This document shows positions 1-10,166 of a DNA stretch of 64,000 nucleotides, in pieces. The position numbers and the translations under genes are program-made. The stretch covers positions 19,456,578 through 19,520,577 of the forward strand of contig NC_086367.1 in the NCBI RefSeq assembly GCF_036324505.1, read 5' to 3'. Under the pieces are notes generated by a model that saw only the letters and a list, made by a program, of their open reading frames with translations, ran no database searches and had not been told where the DNA came from. Each line of letters begins with the position of its first letter. Positions within the stretch are counted from its first letter, which is position 1. Source of the stretch: Eleginops maclovinus. Taxonomy: Eukaryota; Chordata; Actinopteri; Perciformes; Eleginopidae.

Positions 1-204
1 CGACAGAAGATAAAAGAAAAAAAGAAAATGCTGTCTCGAGCTTGACGAGTTTCAATTCAGAGTCAGTGAGAATTCACCAAATGTGAGTCAGTGTGGAAAC
101 GCAGCAGATTGTCTTTCTATCAGGAGCTGTCATAGTTATTACTATAAACTCCGAAAAAATGTTGTACTTTGAGGGAGACTTGCTTTACGTGAACATTAGA
201 TTAA

Positions 205-452
205 ATCATTTTTGCGGTTTTCCCTCTCCTGTAATGAGTTGTATAGCTTTGTGTGCATGTAAATGTTCTGTAAAGCTAAAATCCCAAAGTTAAGAGGGTT
301 TCTCCCTCCTGAAACTCCTCCATTGGGCTCCTTTGTTTATTCCTCTAACATAGTGACATCACAATTGCACGTCTATTGGCTATCGCTCAAACTCATTGTA
401 TGTGTTAGGTTAAGGGGCGGGACATATTTAAGCGATTTACCAATCACAACAG
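205..452 (+). repeat. dispersed repeat, copy 1
   Basis: It aligns with the reverse complement of about 31198-31435. Shared blocks include GGTTTTCCCT.TCCTGTA, CTCCTTTGTTTATT.C..TAACATA, TAAGGGG.GGGA and ACCAATC.CAACAG. The two copies are about 31 kb apart in opposite orientation. It is probably a non-autonomous mobile element of fish; I cannot name the family. Confidence 0.7.
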
Positions 453-1225
453 TGTAGTATTGTTGGCACTATATAGCAATTAAACATTAGTAAAACAAAA
501 TGGAGCATAAATGAATTATAGATAACAAATATTTCCACATGGTGAGGTAACATGAGGCCAAGCATTGCAGTGGTGATAAAAAATAAAAGAGTCAGCACAA
601 TAACTGAGTGAATGTCAATGGAATAGATTGTACGAAAAGATGAGATGAAGATCATGGCCGATTTCCAAAGCAGTTTTAAAAGGTCATAATGACAGCTGAC
701 ACCGAGGTGGAAAACCAGATCTGTGAACCCCTCACTAAAGAAATATCACAAGTTACAAAAGTTGAATGAGACAGAAACTGTTAGAGACGACTGTCAAGCT
801 TTGTTACTTATAGTGTCAATAAGTCCATCCAACTTTGCAATGCAGAATATTGACGAGTAGAAAGAAGTGTAATATATCAGGCATCAGAGTAAGAAAGGAT
901 ACAGCTGTTCATACGTTACAAGGACATTGATTTAATCCATGCTGACGGATTCTGTCTCCAGATGTTGATCCAATCTCGTCTGAAATCTCTGGTCTCTTAA
1001 AGTTTTGATGATCAGTCAAAGTACGATCAGGCCAATCAGAACACAGCGTTTGAAAAGCATAGCCTGTCATGTGTCTGACAGAAATAGAAGCAGTAGTGTC
1101 TGAGAAATAGCGTTTGAGTCGAAAATAAATTGGTGGTATCTTCAAACACGAGACAAAAATAAAAAGTATCCGGGAGAGATGCCAGCTCAGGAGGGCTTAG
1201 AGGCAAGCATCTATGTTCCAAACCT

Positions 1226-1258
1226 GGCACCACCTGATGGTCGGTGCCAGGTGGTGCC
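1226..1258. repeat. perfect 11-bp inverted repeat (hairpin)
   Basis: GGCACCACCTG at 1226-1236 and its exact reverse complement at 1248-1258 enclose an 11-nt loop. An overlapping direct repeat, CCTGATGG, occurs at 1233 and 1257. It lies in a dtnb intron and its role is unknown. Confidence 0.75.
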
Positions 1259-2178
1259 TGATGGAGCAGCTCCAATACTGATAGCTCAAAGATCCAGACA
1301 CATAGCCTGGCTCCAAACGACCTCATGGGGTCACAGTGTTTCCTGAGCCAACCCCGAGCAGCTCCCTGATGTCGTTAATGTATTTCTTCCATTTAACAAG
1401 AAACCTCAGGCTCTTGTCTACGCCTAACCTGAGATTGAGACTGTAAATTATTTAGAAAGTGTCTTATTTTACAAGACATTTCTTTTGAGTCAGGTGACAT
1501 TATCTTGGAACAAGTCGAGTGATCCGCAGAGTATTTTAAGATATCATCAAAGGGCTAATAAAACCCTTGAAACAGGCGAAGTAAGGAGCCGAGAACTCAA
1601 ATGATCTCATCACACAGGCAGCCTTTTTATCTGCTCTGAGGAGAGATAAGATTGTATTGCAATTGTGGATTAAAAAGGGCTGGTTTGCAGGGCCTGGGGT
1701 AGTCACGGTTGCAGGTTGTTGATGCAGTGGTGTGAAGCCAGATTGGGTTTAATGGCCTTAATCAACACTCACTCTCCACTCAGAGTGAGATAGAGCCCAG
1801 CACCATTTCAGCTCTCTGGCACTCTTCGTTGCAGATCACCTGCCGTGAAGGGACAGCATATGTCCAATCATCTGTCCGCACCATATGCCACACCCATGAT
1901 CGTTTAACGTCTCACGCCTTATTTGACATTTGATGATAGTGATGAAATGGTCAGAGCAGCCATTGGCACGGACATAAATGCACTTGGCATGCTGCATTCT
2001 CAGTAATCCATCTCAGGTCATTTTAAGAACCGATTATCCCAGACTGTCTATCAACAAACATGAAGGTCACCTCCATCATAAAGTCTCATATATTGACTGG
2101 ACAAACTCTCCCCTATAAGAGCTCTGTCGCTGTTTCTGTGTATGAGTGTGTCTGATGTATTTCTCTGTCCTGACTCAG

Positions 2179-2269
2179 TGTCTTGGAGAGTCCCAGTCGG
2201 CTGGATGAGGAGCACCGCCTCATCGCTCGCTACGCCGCCCGCCTGGCAGCCGAGGCGGGAAACTCCACA
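2179..2269 (+). CDS. dtnb: dtnb exon (pre-coiled-coil segment)
   Basis: Acceptor TGACTCAG precedes it and donor GTGAGT follows. One leftover base and then 30 codons read [20 protein letters not shown] and onward to GNST, a block strongly conserved in dystrobrevins. It is the first coding exon visible in the window. Confidence 0.92.
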
Positions 2270-5200
2270 GTGAGTGTTTGACATCTTGTGATTTTGTTCT
2301 TCTTATAAAAGTGATCTGATGAGTGGAAATGTCTCTGTTAAAGTAAAGTAAATGACCAAATACACACCATGTGGTCTTTGATAAAAAAATAACGAAGTAG
2401 AAGCTTGTGTAGATAAAGTTTTCAGGAGAGAAGTTACATACGACTTCCAAGGGTTTTTTAATGGCGGAACATGTTCTTATAGGGTGACTTTGGGTTTATT
2501 TGGATTTGGTTTTCTCGTCCCGTTTTATGGAGGGGTAAAGGAAAGCTGTGGTGATGAAATGGTTTCCTGTTTATACAGAAACACAATACGTCTCCAGCGG
2601 AGAGTAATTACTGCTCGCTGTGGTCTGACAGAAGCTGTTGGTGTTTCCACAGTTGATACTCACTGTTGTTAATGCCGTTCTATGCTAATTTTGTTTTTCA
2701 GCAACAGTGTCCTCCGACAGATTTGGGTTTCAACTTCGATGCCAATAAGCAGCAGAGACAGCTGATCGCAGAGTTGGAGAACAAAAACAGGTAACGTTTA
2801 TTTAAACACTTACAAATCTGCGTGTTACTGAGTGGTTGGCTGGATGGTTTTTTTATTTGTGTTATTCATTTTTCTTTGTAACTTTTGGTGCAAATTTGCA
2901 GTAGTTGTGACCATGCACACGCTGCATCCACACAATTTTGCATTCACACACTCAAACATTTGATCTCCACAGAAGATTTCATCCCCCTAGTGGGAAAGTA
3001 TTATGATCCGACCATAAAGGGAGCTATAAAACAGCTGGTTGTGGCAAGTGTTTCAGGCTGTTTCTGTCATCGTACACTGATTATTTTTTCATTGCTGTAT
3101 TTCTACTTCCCCTCATGTCTTCTACTGAAGTATTTTCTCCAGTACTGCTCTTTAGCTAACTGATTCATCAACTCCTCCAGGGAGATCCTTCAGGAGATCC
3201 AACGGCTGCGTCTGGAGCACGAGCAGGCGTCTCAGCCGACCCCAGAGAAAGCCCAGCAGAACCCCACGCTGCTGACCGAACTGCGGCTCCTCAGGTATAA
3301 ACCCACTGACACACCAAACACCTCTTATGAGAGCATCTTCAGCCCAACAGCAGGAACAAAGAGCCATATATTCACTAAATCAAGTTGTAAAAACACTTTG
3401 GGGCTGTTGTGTTAAATCACGTTGGATTCATTCTTCAAGGAGAAAATTATTTGCTGCTAATTCAGGAGGGTGTTTTTGAATCAGCATTCATCATGCTGGC
3501 AGACCCCTGGGTCAGGTTGTGAGAAGAGACTCACCCTGAGAGGACGCGTTACAGAGCAGAATGACTCCTTGTTTCTCTGGCAGGGCCTAAATAATTCATC
3601 AGCAGTCAACTTTATGATGAGCAGCAGTGGCAAGGATTTAAATTTTGTATTAACTTAATGTTTTATACCATAAATTACTAGCTGGGGCGCTGTATGCAGA
3701 CAAAGCAGACCTAGAGATGCATTTTAATTACTTTTTCTCACTCATTGGGATGGTAAAAGATTGACGTATGCTCAGGAATATAATTGTGTTGGTGTTTTAA
3801 AACATAGCAATGTTTCTGTAAAAGTAGTTGAGGATATTTTTTATCCACTTATTATACTTCCCAGTTCAATTCAAACATGTGTAGAAACACTTTGAAGCCT
3901 GTTTTTGATGCAGGTTACTGAGCTGTCTGTCATCACACAGTAATGTTTATCACAGTGCACAGTTTTTTTTAGCCTGGCTAGACGGCTGTGTTTTGCATGC
4001 ATTCAGCCTGAGGATGCGGAACAGAGCAGATGTGTCTTCAGTCTGCAGATGGTTGAGAGTTTTTGATAAGATGACTCACTACAACACACAGATGATTGCC
4101 TGAGCTCTTTGAAGGTTTGGCAACATGCAGTTGCTCATTATGGACACCAGAGGGTGATGATATGCCAAAATACACACTCATAAGACAAAGTACAACTACC
4201 TCTGGGCCAACAAAGAAATGTAATGTTTTGCATTCTCAAGCGAAGAGACAAGTATTTACCTTTTCTATTCATGAAGAACATCTGCTTTCTCCTCGCAGAT
4301 GAGTAATGGAATAAATACTTGAAATAGTACTTGAAACTGCCAATGCTTCAAGTGAACACTTCTGATTTATAAACAGGCATTTCGGTGTCCGATTCCCCCC
4401 TAGTGCATCGGTTACAGTCAAAGTATTTATGTACAGTAGTGCAGCCAGAAAATAAAAACCATCTTTTATGCAGCGAAATTGGAGTCCTGCTAACAAAAAC
4501 ATAGTGTCATCGACGCAAAAGTGGCATAGCAGATCAAGAAAGATATAATAAGCTAACATATTAGTATATATAAGAAAAGCAAACATTAGTTATATTAGAA
4601 TAAAGTAGTATAAAGTAATCCAGGCCCTTTCCTTGTAATTGGCGATCCCTGCTTTAGGGTGACCAGGTGTGAAGTGCATGTCACTTTTTACACAATTGAG
4701 TGAAAAAAACACTGACGTATGATGTCAGTAAAAGATATTTGTAACAGTGTCATTAATACAGGTAAAAATACTACACAAAAACTTTTATACTAGACCGGAG
4801 CAACAGGAACTGATGCAAATACCATCTGACTACATACAATACAATATACGCAGTGTCTGCAACGCATCCTAGAAAGTAACCCCATTACACTCCTGACAGG
4901 TATCTGGGGATTTACAGACATGAAACCCAACGCTGTTCCCCCCCAACTATGAAAAAGAAGATGATCTACCAGGCATTGTGTTTTATGACTGTTACTATCT
5001 TCCCTTGTGTTTTAATGTATGCATCTGCAAACTGTGCTGCAGACACAGGAAGGACGAGCTGGAGAGGCGCATGTCGGCGCTGCAGGAGAGCAGGCGGGAG
5101 CTGATGGTGCAGCTGGAGGGACTCATGAGGCTGCTGAAGGTAAGACCCTCACCTGTTTCTAGAAGAATTAGATGTGATGTTTTTTTTGTCAGTACTGATA

Positions 5201-8200
5201 TAATGTACTTGAGTGTGTTCTAAAGCTTGGTGGCATGTTGGTTGAATGAAATGTTGCCATGTCGGATTATTTGCATGGAAGAAAAAAATCCTTTTATTCT
5301 TCTCTTTGTTCTTCTGTTCCTTTAATTATGTTGCTCTCTCTCACTGCTTACCTGTGCTGGCTGATAGGATGAGGAGCAGAAGCAGGCTGTAAGTTGCCTT
5401 TAATTCAGTTTGCTATGAGCCTCAATACCTGGCTTTAGTCTCAGCACTCAGTGTAATGCAACTACTCCAGGGAAAGATAATAGGACTCTGCAATCTAACT
5501 GGGTTACACTGATGTAGTCCTCTTATCCAGGCTACTCCCCCAGACTGTGAAACTATCTTTAAAATCTCCTCGGTCCAAACAAGTTGAGAGAAGTGCGTTT
5601 TTTCTTGGCCCAGGTGTCAGGGATCTTTTCCTTTCATCAGCGCTAACAACCTCTCGTCTAATGTGACTGCAGTCTGGCCGGCCATCTGCTGCCTGGCTGC
5701 CAGCCATCGACCTGGTCTCACTACACCAGAGACGCACAGTGATCCTTTCTGCCAGATATATCTCTCCTCACAGCACAGGCCCACACATGGTTCTCATTAC
5801 TCCTATACGCAGTAAAGGTGCACTATAGACGCACAGGGTACAGCCGGCCGGTATGGGGTTTCCTAAAGGTTTTCCTGCCATTGTTTTTGTTTGTTCTCCC
5901 TATCAGGATTAAGTTATTTCGGCCACATCTGTGTCTCTGTTTGTTTTACTAAAAGTGACCTTTAGAAGCACAAAGGTCATGTCTTCCCAAAGCTGCAGTC
6001 TGTCGGCGCAATACGGCGTCTTGCATTGAAATGTCCCAGAATTGGCTCGCTTCATGAGGGGATAAATAGGGTTTTTTCTCTGTAACAGAAGCCCATTCTT
6101 TCAGATGGAAGATCATTTAGTATGCCACAAAAATAAGCTAATTAAATTGTTATCGGCTAACTGAACCGGGAAAAAAATGCCTGTTTAGCTCGTCTTTATG
6201 CACCAGTCAAGGTTCAACATGTGAAAATAGTCCGTATCTGTAATTCCTTTGGTTTTAAAGTATACATTTGCTGATAGAAAGCAAGATTGTGGCCATCTTA
6301 CTAACATGTTTCAGTGCTACTCCCCAAAATTGTCAAGAAAATAGGCCATTATTTAATGTATTATGGGATCACTTGATTAAAGTTTTATAAAAAGTAGCTT
6401 CAGGTAACATGATTCCTCGCTGAGACGGACCATATTCAAGTATGTATGCTAAGGGCGAAGCTACAATAATTACCATAGCTTAGCATACCGTGTGAAAACA
6501 GAGGGAAAGAGCTAGCCTCATTCATTTCTAAAGCTCACCTGTTTTCAAGTTACATTTCGTTGTTTGATCAGTACAAAAACAGAAGTGGTGGTTTCTTATT
6601 TAAAAGAGTCATATCAATCTTTTCAGCTAACGCTCAGCAAGGAAGTAATTAACCGTATATCCCAAAATGTCAAACCTTTGCATAACGGTACAGCTATGAC
6701 CAGGTTCTAAAGGTCACATCGTTTTTATGATGAAACTTTAACTATCATGGGTTTGTATGTTGCAGTCGCAGTCCGGAGGCTCCCCTCATTCCTCCCCCAG
6801 CCATGGGGCGGGCTGTTCCATGCCCATGCCCATACGCTCCACCTCGGCCGGGTCCACCCCCACCCACACCCCACAGGACTGCCTGGCCGGGGTGGGGGGG
6901 GACGTGCTCGAGGCTTTCGCTCATGGTGAGTATGCAACGGCACCTGAGAGTCGTAGTTATTTAAGATATTGAGTAAACGTTTAGAAAAACTTCCATTGTT
7001 GAGTTATCAGTGAACATATTGCAGTAATTCTACCACCAGGCAGGGTTGGAATTTAAAGAAGATATACTGAGTTAGTCTACAACTTTGTTTTGCTTGTACT
7101 TTATTTGACTGTTTTCTGACACTCCATTTCTCTGTCTCTGTTTCCCAGGAGTACCTAGAAACCTTCGTAATGATCTATTAGTTGCTGCTGACTCAATCAC
7201 AAACACCATGTCGTCGCTGGTGAAAGAGCTCCACTCAGGTGAGTCTGTTCCACCTGCTTCATAATGTTTTATCATCTGAATATGTGTCGTGTACTGAAAC
7301 TCAAATCTGCTTCATTTTTTAAGTTGATGAGGTGGGCTTGGAAGACGAGACGAACATGAGGAACGGTGGGGACAGAAGTAAGACTCACTACATGCCAATA
7401 GTTCACTTTTTTTCGAGCTACAATCATTATACAGTGGTATGCAAAAGTTTGGGCACCCCTCTGAGATTTCATGACAATTTGCTTTTCCTTTATAATAGAA
7501 GATCACAGCAACAACATTTGTTTTCCTACAAAGATGTAGACGTTTTAGTGTTTTCCAGACCAAAATTCTTAGGGTAGCATTACATAGTTTTATTATAATA
7601 AAATAAAATGCAAAAAATGGGATGTGCAAAAGTTTGGGCACCCTTATAAATAGCATTCATTTCAACACCTGTACGGATTTATAGCTGACAGGTTGCTGCA
7701 CAAAATTGCTTTGATTAGCTCATTAGACCTTCAATTACAAAGACAGGTGGAACCAATCATGAAAAAGGCTATTTAACATAGGTAATAGCTGGCTGTGCCT
7801 GGCCTAGGTTCTTTCTTAGGGAGTGGCAAGATGGGGACCTCAAAACAACTCTCCACTGACCTGAAAGCTAAGATAATCCAACATTATAAATTAGGAGAAG
7901 GGTACAAAAAATTATCTGACAGGTTTAAACTGTCTGTCTCCACAGTCAGAAACGTAGTTGTGAAATGGAAGGCCACAGGAACAGTCCGTGTGAAGGAAAG
8001 ATGTGGTAGGCCGACAAAAATAGGGGAAAGGCACAGGCGAAGGATGGTGAAAATGGTCACAGAGAAGCCACAGACCACCTCCAGAGAACAACAACATCTG
8101 GCTGCTGATGGTGTAGTTGTTCACCGTTCCACAATCCAGCGTACTTTGCACCAGGAAGAGCTCATTGGAAGGGTGATGTGCAAAAAGCCTTTCCTGAGTG

Positions 8201-10082
8201 TTAATCACAAGAAGAGTCGCATGAGGTATGCAAAAGCACATCTGGACAAGCCAGAAGCATTTTGGAACAAAATACTGTGGTCAGATGAGACCAAGATTGA
8301 GTTATTTGGTCATAACATGAACAGGTATGCATGGCGAAAAAAACACACTGCATTCAATGAAAAGAACTTGTTGCCCACTGTAAAATTTGGTGGAGGATCT
8401 ATCATGTTATGGGGCTGTGTGGCTAGCACAGGTACTGGAAAACTTGTTAAAGTTGAGGGCCACATGAATTCCTTACAGTACCAGGAGATTCTTGACAAGA
8501 ATGTTCTAGAGTCAGTCACAAAGTTGAAGCTACGCCGGGGTTGGATTTTTCAGCAGGACAATGATCCTAAGCACCGATCAAAATCCACCAAGGAATTCAT
8601 GCAGAAGCACAGGTACAATGTTCTGGAATGGCCATCCCAGTCCCCAGACCTTAACATCATTGAAAATGTATGGATTTATTTGAAGAAGGCTGTCCATGCA
8701 CGGAGGCCAAGAAACCTGACTGAACTGGAGACGTTTTGTGTGGAAGAATGGGCCAAAATACCACCTGCCAGGCTTAAGGGACTTGTCTGTGGCTACAGGA
8801 GGCGTCTACAGGCCGTTATTGCAGCAAAAGGAGGCAATACTAAATATTAATGGAATTATTTCTTAGGGGTGCCCAAATGTATGCACATGCCTATTTGTGT
8901 TTGAATGCACATAAACATGTTTCTGTTTGACCAATAAAAGTTATTTCACTACTGAGATGTTTCTGTTACCATAAGGTATAACATATGTTAAAATGAAGTT
9001 GCTGCTTCAAAAGCTCAGCAAGTGACAAACTGATGCAGTGGTTTTCCTAAGGGGTGCCCAAACTTTTGCATACCACTGTATGTATACATCATACCACTTT
9101 AAAAGATTGTTTGAGAAGATACCAAGCAGTAATAATCATTTAAGCAATCATTTTAACTGTTCAAAGACGAGCATGGTTCAGATTTCACGGTAGATTCATT
9201 ATTTTGCAAGAGATTTTGTGAAAGGGGGAAGTAGAGTGATGTAATGGCTCTCAAACACAAACTGTAAATCTTTTGTCTTCATTAAAAAACATGCTGTATT
9301 TCCTAACTTTTTTCTTCAGCCGAGGCAGAATAAAGTGGAAGTTATAATTCATTCATAATATATTACACAAATACTACACACTTTGGCAGCCAAAAGCAGC
9401 TGTGGATGTTACAACTTCTTTGAGATCACAAGTTACTAATCTTGTTATTTCTAAATATTAATTATGATGGGTTAATTATTGAGAAACCAAGCTGTGAGAC
9501 AACAACAACAGATTGTGAAAAAGGGCTAATTATCCATTAATAGTTATGTTGAGTTAAAGAGATAATTAACCCATCGTCACTATAACAACCTGCTGTTTGC
9601 CTCTTTGGACACAACAGCTTGTTTTCTAAATATAACGATATAATTAACCCACCATCATTTGAAAATGCCATCCTGATATAAGGGGGATCATTAGCTCGTG
9701 ATCTCAGGATAATTAAATACAATTATTGCAATAACAGTTGTTCTTGGCAGTCGTATATAATACTTTCATAGTGACAAGTTGCCTGAAGTGCATTTATTTC
9801 CTACAACTACACGAACAGAAGTTGGGGCTCATTATGAGTGCGTTGTTTCTTCATCTGCTAGAGTGGAAGAGTTGGCTGCACCTTTATCACACCTTTATCA
9901 GCCAATAAAACACTTGTTTGGCTGTTTTATAATGAGCGTCTGCTGCAGCCCTCCATCCAAAGTATCGAGGCATCATGGCACATCGCCACAGAGTCATTTA
10001 TACTAAAAGAAATCTTGTCAGCAGCACTGAATCTGCTCTTCTGTGTGTATTTCCAGGCACATTGAGAGTACAGAAACACTGA
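2179..10082 (+). CDS. dtnb: beta-dystrobrevin, 3' part (5' exons lie outside the window)
   Basis: Dystrobrevin is a cytoplasmic scaffold of the dystrophin-glycoprotein complex that binds dystrophin/utrophin through paired coiled coils and also binds syntrophins. Nine exons are supported: 2179-2269, 2702-2790, 3181-3294, 5043-5139, 5368-5388, 6766-6925, 7149-7238, 7324-7377 and 10057-10082. All have GT-AG borders and matching phases. The conjoined protein contains the family blocks [72 protein letters not shown] and [18 protein letters not shown], which follow mammalian DTNB closely; alpha-dystrobrevin fits less well. Two heptad-rich helices (second/third exons and fourth/fifth exons) are the dystrophin-binding coiled coils. 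The last small exon and the stop at 10080-10082 are inferred from splice sites only. Without the splice at 7378 the frame would run into the Tc1 element and stop at 7577. The next gene downstream is dnmt3a, as in human. Confidence 0.9.
2702..2790 (+). CDS. dtnb: dtnb exon (start of coiled coil 1)
   Basis: Acceptor TTTTTCAG, donor GTAACG. It reads [20 protein letters not shown] then LIAELENKN, ending two bases into the Arg codon. This is the beginning of the first dystrophin-binding helix. Confidence 0.93.
3181..3294 (+). CDS. dtnb: dtnb exon (coiled coil 1 and linker)
   Basis: Acceptor CTCCTCCAG, donor GTATAA. It reads [20 protein letters not shown] then [17 protein letters not shown], nearly identical to mammalian DTNB. 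Phase in 2, phase out 2. Confidence 0.93.
3295..5042 (+). other. dtnb: dtnb intron
   Basis: No coding exon seen. A CTCF-like motif (ACACCAGAGGGTGATG) lies near 4143-4158. The remainder shows nothing recognisable. Confidence 0.6.
5043..5139 (+). CDS. dtnb: dtnb exon (coiled coil 2)
   Basis: Acceptor GTGCTGCAG, donor GTAAGA. It reads [20 protein letters not shown] then [12 protein letters not shown], the second heptad helix of the dystrobrevin pair. It starts by completing an Arg codon. Confidence 0.93.
5368..5388 (+). CDS. dtnb: dtnb 21-nt microexon
   Basis: A 21-base exon (GAT to GCT) reading DEEQKQA, with acceptor CTGATAG and donor GTAAGT. Mammalian DTNB carries EEEQKQA at the same place directly after MKLLK. 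It is frame-neutral, so it can be included or skipped without a frameshift. Confidence 0.85.
5389..6765 (+). other. dtnb: dtnb intron
   Basis: No coding exon seen. Around 6446-6600 is a diverged copy of a common teleost interspersed repeat; the rest is unremarkable. Confidence 0.6.
6446..6600 (+). repeat. diverged teleost interspersed repeat (family A)
   Basis: Segments such as GAAAACAGAGGGAAAGAGCTAGCC, AAAGCTCACCTG and CAGTACAAAAACAGAAGTG match, in the same order, a repeat I recall as widespread in ray-finned fish. Related copies lie near 11048, 32215 and 42010. The family name is not known to me. Confidence 0.6.
6766..6925 (+). CDS. dtnb: dtnb exon (Ser/Thr/Pro-rich tail)
   Basis: Acceptor TATGTTGCAG, donor GTGAGT. 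It reads [16 protein letters not shown], then [20 protein letters not shown] and [11 protein letters not shown], matching the mammalian tail [17 protein letters not shown] second AG six bases downstream (TCGCAG) could serve as an alternative acceptor, removing two residues. Confidence 0.9.
7149..7238 (+). CDS. dtnb: dtnb exon (conserved C-terminal helix)
   Basis: Acceptor TTTCCCAG, donor GTGAGT. It reads [20 protein letters not shown] then SSLVKELHS, one of the best conserved parts of the dystrobrevin tail. Confidence 0.92.
7324..7377 (+). CDS. dtnb: dtnb penultimate or last exon
   Basis: Acceptor TTTTTTAAG. It reads [18 protein letters not shown], aligning with the acidic tail of human DTNB, which ends soon after NGKDRG. 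A consensus donor GTAAGA lies at 7378. If it is not used, the frame stays open for another 66 codons, runs into the Tc1 terminal repeat from 7432, and ends at 7577. The donor is the simpler reading, but the true C-terminus is not proven. Confidence 0.7.
7432..9078 (+). mobile_element. complete Tc1-like DNA transposon (IR-DR type)
   Basis: The element is 1647 bp long, begins CAGTGGTATGCAAAAGTTTG and ends with its inverse, and is flanked by the TA target duplication (7430-7431 and 9079-9080). Each end has an outer and an inner repeat carrying the same AAAAGTTTGGGCACCC-like core: outer at 7432 and 9050-9078, inner near 7623-7645 and 8865-8888. This is the indirect-direct repeat arrangement of Sleeping Beauty-like elements. 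It encloses one intact transposase in the same direction as dtnb, with an AATAAA at 8932. Both ends and the coding frame being intact point to a fairly recent insertion. It lies inside the probable last dtnb intron, 54 bp after an exon. Confidence 0.95.
7831..8850 (+). CDS. Tc1-family transposase, intact frame
   Basis: 339 codons from MGTSKQLS to a TAA, the usual length for Tc1 transposases (about 340). An in-frame ATG 12 codons upstream (7795) is possible, but MGTSKQLS is the family's normal start. The N-terminal part (about residues 1-110) is the paired helix-turn-helix DNA-binding region. The link normally carrying a GRPR AT-hook reads GRPT here. The catalytic triad is in place: Asp152 ([12 protein letters not shown]), Asp243 (FQQDNDPKH) and Glu278 ([10 protein letters not shown]), giving DD34E spacing. 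There are no stops or frameshifts. It cuts and pastes DNA at TA sites. Whether it is still active cannot be told from one copy. Confidence 0.95.
   Translation: MGTSKQLSTDLKAKIIQHYKLGEGYKKLSDRFKLSVSTVRNVVVKWKATGTVRVKERCGRPTKIGERHRRRMVKMVTEKPQTTSREQQHLAADGVVVHRSTIQRTLHQEELIGRVMCKKPFLSVNHKKSRMRYAKAHLDKPEAFWNKILWSDETKIELFGHNMNRYAWRKKHTAFNEKNLLPTVKFGGGSIMLWGCVASTGTGKLVKVEGHMNSLQYQEILDKNVLESVTKLKLRRGWIFQQDNDPKHRSKSTKEFMQKHRYNVLEWPSQSPDLNIIENVWIYLKKAVHARRPRNLTELETFCVEEWAKIPPARLKGLVCGYRRRLQAVIAAKGGNTKY
9449..9720. repeat. cluster of ATAATTAACCCA motifs in both orientations
   Basis: GATGGGTTAATTAT near 9465 recurs inverted as ATAATTAACCCATC near 9561 and ATAATTAACCCACCATC near 9639. It might be a small inverted-repeat element or a cluster of TAATTA homeodomain-type sites. 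It lies just downstream of the Tc1 copy. Confidence 0.4.
10057..10082 (+). CDS. dtnb: possible dtnb terminal exon with stop
   Basis: A good acceptor (CTTCTGTGTGTATTTCCAG) ends at 10056. Joined in phase to the exon ending at 7377 it gives STLRVQKH and a TGA at 10080-10082. The short tail is not conserved with any sequence I recognise; only the splice signals and phase support it. Confidence 0.45.
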
Positions 10083-10141
10083 GGAAACACAATCACCACA
10101 ACCCTGCAAGGACAAACAGTCAACAAGTGGGAAGTATCAGT

Positions 10142-10166
10142 AACAACAACAACAACAACAACAACC
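10142..10166. repeat. AAC microsatellite
   Basis: About eight consecutive AAC/ACA triplets. Confidence 0.85.

Larger units (their letters stand above)
1..2178 (+). other. dtnb: dtnb intron (left edge)
   Basis: No conserved coding exon could be read here. It contains one copy of a dispersed repeat (about 205-452), a perfect 11-bp hairpin at 1226-1258, and the acceptor for the first visible exon. The rest looks like ordinary intron. Confidence 0.6.

Noticed and set aside
7884..8519. Minus-strand open frames inside the Tc1 element
   Set aside because: They are antisense shadows of the transposase.
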